In this document: one piece after another, positions 58,244-64,000 of the stretch | Position numbering within the stretch: the first letter of the stretch is position 1 | Layout: the number at the start of each line of letters is the position of its first letter | Assembly (NCBI GenBank): GCA_030765055.1 | Contig: CM060958.1 | Coordinates: forward strand, 78,602,469 to 78,666,468 | Reading direction: 5' to 3' | Length of the DNA: 64,000 nucleotides | Source of the DNA: Mantis religiosa | Taxonomy: Eukaryota; Arthropoda; Insecta; Mantodea; Mantidae | Position numbers and translations under genes: made by a program | Notes under the pieces: model-generated | The model's input: only the letters and a program-made list of their open reading frames with translations | Database searches by the model: none | What the model was told of the DNA's origin: nothing

Positions 58244-59260
58244 ATGTCTCGTCCACGTCAAAGGGAGCCATATCGGCATGTGACCGATTTCGAACGGGGC
58301 AAAATGACCGGTCTCCGGGAAGTGGGTTTGTCATACCGTGACATTTCGGCTCTTACAGGTCATGCTGCTAGGATAGTGACAAGTGTATGGAAGCAGTGGA
58401 TAGATGAAGGTCGTACGCAGCGAAGAGCGAGAACTGGGCCACGAAAAATGACCCCAGCACGGGATGACCGTCATCTTGTCCGTATGGACATAACGGACCG
58501 TACATCTTCATTCACAGTGTTGTCTCGTCGCTGGAGCACTGCAACAGGTGTGAACTTGTCTGCATCATCGGTTCGTCGCCGTCTGCTGTAGGTTGGACTG
58601 CTTGCACGCATTACGTCGGCTTCCATTGTCCAGAAACCACAAGCTCCTCCGAGTGCAATGGATACGTGAACACCGTCACTGGGATGCCGAGTGCCAAGAT
58701 AGTCTTTTCGGATGAGTCCCACTTCAAGGTGTCCTACACTGATGGCCGCATACGTGTGCGACGGTACTATGGTGAGCGCAACTTGGGGGGCTGCAATATT
58801 GAGCGGCATAGCGGACAAACACTAGGTATGATGGCTTGGAGCACCATTGTTTAAAACAACCAATCTCGTCTCCTATGAATTGAGGGCACTTCGGTACCTA
58901 ATGGTGGTCGCAGAGCCTCGCTCCCACTGCTTTAGGCACATCCTCAGTCATATTTCAACAGGGCAATATCCGGCCACATATTACGAGCAAAGTAAAAGCC
59001 TTCTTCGAAGAGCATCGGGTACCATTGCATCCCTGGTCTGCACGTTCGCCTGACATGTCGCCCATTGAACACGTCTGGGTTATGGTAGGACGGCACCTGG
59101 TGCGTCATGGTTCTCCAATAACTAGTGTCACGAGTTGTGTGTTCGAATACAAACTGCGTGGAGGAAAATCCCTCAGGAACGTGTTCAGAGAGCTTTTGAT
59201 GCAATGTCACGGCGTATAGTAGCTCTAATTGCAGCGCACGGAAGCCACACGAAATACTGA
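58244..59260 (+). pseudogene. Tc1-like transposase, frameshifted, catalytic Asp lost
   Basis: Distinct from the 14-kb element. The N-terminus MSRPRQREPYRHVTDFERGK then LSYRDISALTGHAARIVTSV (first helix-turn-helix) and SSVRRRLL (end of the second), with a stop near 58590. Further frames give FSDESHFKVSYTDGRIRVRR (first Asp, codon at 58711), GMMAWSTIV, and then QQGNIRPHITSKVKAFFEEH. Here Gly (codon 58962) replaces the second catalytic Asp. WSARSPDMSPIEHVW has the final Glu, 34 residues after that position as usual for Tc1. The C-terminus reads AFDAMSRRIVALIAAHGSHT with a stop at 59258-59260. Several frameshifts plus the Asp-to-Gly change make it inactive. TIRs were not resolved; the left end may begin near 58014 (acactgcagtttgcaaacat). 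Confidence 0.9.
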
Positions 59261-60291
59261 ATATTAGGAGTCAAAGGTCAGGTACCGATTTGAAAAATTA
59301 TATATATTATTATATATTATATTAAAGTATATTCTCTCAGGCTATGAGTCAGGTTTATTTTGATTCCCTAGGATGAGAGCTACGTCAGGGACTTGAAAGC
59401 TCGTAAATATTTTCCAGAATTCACCTGGATGATAACCCGATTGATACTGGCGCCAGCAAAGCTTCAAGCCATAGTATACATCCATTTATTTAAATACCTA
59501 TTGGCATATTTTAATGTTAAATACTAATTATTAACAGGTCTATTTGTACGTTGAGTAGTTTTTTCCGTTTATACTTGATGGAAAATCTTACTTTTAAGGG
59601 GCTTTGGCGTGATGAAATTTATTGAATGATTGGATTACTGGCGATTGTAAGTTCATGATTATATTACTGTCCAAAGTTAACATTTCAATTAATGCGCTGT
59701 CTTGTTTTTTTTTCTCTTTTACTTAATGTTTGGATTTCTGAACACTTTTCATCACACATTTAAACTTTTCTTTGAAAATGAATGTTTTATTAAACTATTA
59801 TACTCATTCTTGTGTTGATCGTTTAAAGTGTGAAATTATGTATCTCTGTTAAAATTCATATGGTGATCATTTTATTCTTTATAACCAGAGGTATTTTATA
59901 AAAGAAGGGTCAGTGGATGCGAAGAAATCTACAAAAGAACTTCTGAGCAAAGTGAATGATTTGGCGTTACCCATTCTTAATTCGAAATGCCTTAGTTGGA
60001 TAATTTTAATATAAAGCTTAACTGAAGTGATTAATGAAGTACTGAATCGTGTGCGGGATTTAAGTTTTTTTTTAACTTTTGTTTATCGGTTGGTTTGCGA
60101 AGAATCATGTATTTCTTTTCCGATGAACTAAGAAGTTTATCCTCCTTGCATAAACAGAGTGACTTGTTAAAGTTTGCGGTAACGATATATAAATTAGTGA
60201 TTCCCAATAGATTTCGAGAGAATGTATGTGTCATTGAAAATTTATTTATAAGTAGGTTTACAATGTAAGACATTTTACGTGTACCTTGTTA
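59261..60291. other. No gene recognised
   Basis: AT-rich; an 80-codon minus-strand frame (60031-60273) has no motif. Confidence 0.45.
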
Positions 60292-60298
60292 CTTCCTG

Positions 60299-60533
60299 CC
60301 TCTTTAGTGTAAGGGTGCGTGTCTGCCTGGCGTTCAATAGGTCCCGAGTTCGAATCTCGGTCAGGGTGAGTTACCTAGATAAGGTTTTTTCCCCCCGGAG
60401 TTTTCCCTTATCCTGACAGACGAATGTCGGGTAACGCTAAGCTCTATGGACCCGGGGATAATTTGAGCATCATTGCATCCATTCCACTCATCGTCTGATA
60501 TGACTTAACGTTAGAGGACGCAAAGAAAAAAAT
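60299..60533 (+). repeat. SINE-A copy 8 with 7-bp TSD
   Basis: cttcctg at 60292-60298 and 60534-60540. The B box gagttcgaatctcgg is perfect, the best in the family here, while the A-box side (ctctttagtgtaagggtgcg) is changed. Short A-rich tail. Confidence 0.92.
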
Positions 60534-60559
60534 CTTCCTGTATTCAAAGTTCAATCTTT

Positions 60560-60745
60560 TATCCTCTTCCTCAACTCTTCTCTATCCACCCAATCTAATT
60601 CCTCCAGACCTAATTCCCTCATTCCTCTTTCAATATGCTCTCTCCATTTGTCTAGGTCAACCACGTCTTCCTCTTCCAGGTGGATTCTATTCCAAAAATT
60701 GTTTTGGTTATCTTATCTCGGGCGTTCTGTGGACACGTCCGTACC
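60560..60745 (-). pseudogene. Non-LTR retrotransposon C-terminal tail relic
   Basis: Minus strand with frameshifts: LEWYGRVHR, NPPGRGRRG then QMERA, and LGLEELDWVDREELRK-like text. This is the usual last stretch of RTE-like ORF2 proteins (WYGHVxRM..PKxxLxWxPxGRRxRGRPxxxW). Only about 60 codons remain. Confidence 0.5.
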
Positions 60746-60990
60746 ATTCTAGCTTTTTATATCTTATAAACTCTAAAATTAAGTTTTGAGCTTGCAATTT
60801 TCATCTTACCACGTTATTAGAGATTTTTATAATATAGAAATTAATTTAAAGTGCTTTTCAAAATTGGTAAGTAGATTTTGTTGATCCAGAAACTTGAGAT
60901 AAAGTTTGATTGAAATCCTCAGAGTAGATTAAATTGAATTTGTTGAAAATAAACAAATGAATTTTTGTACTAGGTGTCTTAATAATAAAA
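60746..60990. other. AT-rich, nothing recognised
   Basis: Short unassigned gap between two retroelement insertions. Confidence 0.4.
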
Positions 60991-61003
60991 AAGAAATTGA
61001 ATT

Positions 61004-61488
61004 GTGGTTTACCGGGAAAAACACGAGTCAGTTGGAGAATTTAATGTCAAGTCGGCACGTTGGCCGTAGTAGCTCAATGGGTTAGAGTGGCTGGACGGCA
61101 ACCAGAAGATCCATGGTTCAAATCCCGGCTATGGCATTGAATTTTTCAGTTTGACTCTATCTTTCCATACTTTACACTACACATGGTCAGTGTGAAATAA
61201 AAATTAATTTCCATTAATTGACTTAATAGTAGTTTACTATAAAGCCCGGGCCTTGAAGTACCTACACGTTGTAAGTTGTCATTAAGTTAGTCGTCTCATG
61301 TGTTTATGAGAACTCCTAAGTGATTTACCGGGAAAAACACGAGTCAGTTGGAGAATTTAATGTCAAATGTCATGTCGGCACGTTGGCCATAGTATCTCAA
61401 GGCTTAGAGCGGCTGGATGGCAACCAGAAAATCCGTGGTTCAAATCCTGGCTATGGCATTGAATTTTTCAGTTTGACTCTATCTTTCC
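61004..61488 (+). repeat. SINE-B dimer inserted as one unit, 13-bp TSD
   Basis: aagaaattgaatt is exactly duplicated at 60991-61003 and 61489-61501. Inside lie a full 318-bp unit (about 61004-61320) and then a second head-to-tRNA unit (about 61321-61488), each with ggtttaccgggaaaa-like start, A box (tagctcaatgggttagag / tatctcaaggcttagag), B box (ggttcaaatcc) and cattgaatttttcag. The first unit carries the long tail (aattaatttcc.. to ..gagaactcctaag); the second stops at ctctatctttcc. Confidence 0.92.
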
Positions 61489-61501
61489 AAGAAATTGAAT
61501 T

Positions 61502-62994
61502 TTCTGATGGCTTTGAGGTGTACCTTTATTAGAAGATATAAAAGAAAGAGTTGCAACTATATTTCAGAGTAAGAATTATATGCATGAATATTTTAATGCT
61601 TCATTTAACTACTGTGGCCATATCGGAGGCTGGAATTATAAAACAACCCATCTAAAGGATCTTTTATCATCGCTTTTTTATCCTGTTGAGCAGGAAACGC
61701 AAATTCACATCCGCATGCACTCATGTGACTGTGCGGTTTTATATGTATATTTGAACGAGGTCCACATCCTGTCTGGAGTAAGTTTCATTCATATTTTCCA
61801 TTTTTTCCATTTAAATAAAATTAAAGTGAAGGGGCTTTACCCAGTTACCCAAATAATTTAATGATACACTATTTTATTCGTTATGTAAGTACACATCGCT
61901 AACGTAGAACATTTTTGATAAAATAAAATGTAAAGATTTTCCCCTGTAAATATTTGTTTGGTACAGAGAAATTTCTTGAAAAGCAACACTTTAGGTCCTT
62001 TGGTAAGCGTTGAGGTTAGGTAAGTTTCTTGAATTCAATAAGCCTTTACTGTCAATAAAATATTAATGTGGAACTTTTTGATGGATTCAATACCTTCTCC
62101 ATCTTAGGTAAGCAGTACGAAAAGTAAAGATCAGCGTTTTAAAATTAAACTGGCATCGTAATTAAGAACATCGCAATACTCAGTGTCTCGCCAGCTCTGC
62201 TACTGTCTTATCCTTCTTTGACTGGAGAATTTGTTCCTCTACTCGGTTCCATCGAGTAGAAATCGATTCATATCTATATCTTCTCCACATGGATTAAATC
62301 ACATGATAAGAGCTGGTTTCACTTTACCACTATGAACACCTCAGTTCAGACAAATTTTAAAATCGAGTATACTACATTGGTGCTTCCATCAAAATTGTTG
62401 AACTAGTTTGCTGGATTGGAAATTAAAGAAAGGTGCAGGTATCCTTTCATAATTAATGAATGACCTGTGCAAGATATATTTGAATCCGTAAGTTAGTATT
62501 TGGTTCCCAGCTTTTCTAATTAGTTTTATATAGTTTCAGCTATTCCAAATGTCTACACGAAAAATCTACATATATCAATGGTTTTAAAATCATTTGTATT
62601 TAGGACTCTCTTAGAAGCTATTTATAAGACCGTTTTTGCGACATTTTTGATAAACAAAGCAAACCTATAATTATGTTATTAACAGAAATATTTGAGATGA
62701 AAACGTTGCTTTAATTGAATCACTTTTGAAAGCTATTCAAACGTCGAAATTGAGTTTTATGAAAGGAATTTGCTTCTAAATAAAGTGACTTGGTATAAAA
62801 AATAACTGCTATTGTCAAATGCATGAAATATCGTTAAAGGGAACCACTGATAATCCCTCTGCAGTCTTTGATGAATAGAATGCCTTCAAGTAAATGTTGT
62901 CCAAATATTCTTCACTTTACTTTTATTTAAGGGTACTAATAACTTCTGCGTGCTGAAAAATTATGGTTTACGAAAGACGATGCAAGGTAACATG
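61502..62994. other. No gene recognised
   Basis: A 93-codon plus-strand frame (61580-61861: two His/Cys-containing stretches, no known motif) is the only notable ORF. Confidence 0.4.
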
Positions 62995-63195
62995 TTTTTT
63001 AAATTTTCGTCCTCCTACGTTAAATCATATCGGACGATGAATGAAATGGGTGCAATGATGCCCTTATTAGTCCGTGGTCCATAGAGCTAATTGTTATCCG
63101 GCATTACTCTCAGGATAAGGGAAAACCTTACCCAAATAACTCGTCCTCGCCGAGATTCGAAATATTGAACGCCAGGCAGACACGCTATGCTTACA
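62995..63195 (-). repeat. SINE-A copy 9, degenerate
   Basis: Minus strand: T-run 62995-63000, cctcctacgttaaatcatat, tatcggacgatgaatgaaat, and a decayed head (cgccgagattcgaaatattg) with the A box nearly lost. Confidence 0.85.
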
Positions 63196-64000
63196 CTAAA
63201 GACGTATGAAGTAACATGGTTCGATTCCGGTATGGTGAAGGTATTGTTCCCCTCCTAAAAGGTCCAGTACCGATGTATGTTCGGGCTAATAAGGATCTTG
63301 GTGACTAACTGAACATTCCATGGAAAAGTATCGGTCTCAGAAATAGCACAATAGAGGCTGGAAGCGGTAAGTTACTCACATTACTCGACACTTCCATTAT
63401 GTTCTGTGCAAAGTTAGCCAGAGGTTTCAGAGGCCGTGTGGCAGAGCACAATGACCACATTTTTTCTTTCCGCTATAAGGTGATAAAGGATCTCGGTATA
63501 CCTCTTCCGGCACTATTTCCCCCAAAACACTCGGTCCTCTCTGTGGAGAGATCCCGCGAATGGATTACATATACTATTATGACTTTAACGTTTGGGACAG
63601 GAATTTGAGTCTATTCGTCGTTAATTTGTCTTCGTCTTCATCAGCCGTTCGGGTGCAATTTGGGACAGGATTTCTATGTTGGACGCACAATTCTTTCTCT
63701 TCTCGTGTGAGTTTTTGCGGCTATCTATTTCCTCTGGTCACCAATTGTATCATATTGTTCTAAATAAGAGTCATGAGACATCTGTGTTTCAAGGCGTGGT
63801 TCGGAATAAAGAAGTCAAATTCTGTAATTGGTTATATTTATACAGATTCAAATTATAACTTAAAATGTTCCTGATCTAGTACCAGTATTCATCACACTCC
63901 ACCATTACAACAAAAATCTCTTTCTCTCTTTAAAAAGATTATTGATTTATTTCTTACTATTCAAAACTTTCATCTTCTCCGCGTCATTTTCCCACCATGA
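63196..64000. other. No gene recognised
   Basis: A tRNA-like B box patch (catggttcgattccgg, about 63216-63231) continues from the degenerate SINE. Plus-strand frames of 60-69 codons (63399-63858) have no motif. Confidence 0.4.

Noticed and set aside
60296..60372. Functional tRNA genes at the many A-box/B-box pairs
   Set aside because: All good pairs lie at the heads of dispersed repeats with shared bodies, tails and TSDs; cloverleaf pairing is incomplete. They are SINE heads.

Overview
The window looks like a repeat-rich, AT-rich stretch of an animal nuclear genome, most likely an insect. The organism call is inference. It rests on the mix of mariner/Tc1/IS630-like, pogo/Tigger-like, RTE-like and R1/jockey-like element relics, tRNA-derived SINEs, and arthropod-type core promoters (TATA plus TCAGT-like initiator) in LTRs. 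A polyneopteran such as a cockroach or relative is possible, but nothing here proves it. I found no convincing host exon, no rRNA and no functional tRNA gene. Almost everything recognisable is mobile DNA, much of it nested.

Layout. 0-10 kb: three tRNA-derived SINE families (called SINE-A, -B and -C here), a 443-bp (TTA)n tract, a 216-bp MITE and a long palindrome at 7.5 kb. 10-17 kb: a 1.17-kb IS630/Tc1-like element (family B), a GC-rich retroposed repeat (family G), a nearly intact Tc1 transposon at 14.1-15.5 kb, a non-LTR retrotransposon 3' end and a transposase fragment. 18-30 kb: two copies of a 1.66-kb element (family A) that keep only the C-terminal third of an IS630-like transposase. 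Between them lie composite and palindromic SINE-B loci, one broken by family G and another by a solo LTR. 30-44 kb: three more solo LTRs of that LTR family, the second family-B copy, a pogo-like element containing a SINE, and a mariner relic. 44-64 kb: a decayed multi-copy protein relic, two non-LTR fragments, a microsatellite that grew inside an A-element end, a deleted mariner-like element with 40-bp TIRs, a dead Tc1-like transposase, and more SINEs.

The observation I rate highest is the solo-LTR family (26.5, 30.7, 33.0 and 42.8 kb). All four copies carry a perfect TTCnnGAA heat-shock-type element at a fixed place 12-20 bp upstream of the TATA box. Three of the four also have GA-rich tracts upstream and a TCAG/CAGT-like initiator about 28 bp downstream of the TATA. 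This resembles the layout of insect hsp promoters. Only the two unspecified bases of the element differ between copies. The second is SINE-B, which moves as a dimer (a 13-bp target duplication brackets one and a half units) and repeatedly occurs in inverted, hairpin-forming arrangements.

All reading was by eye. Homology calls rest on remembered family motifs, and no alignments or searches were run.
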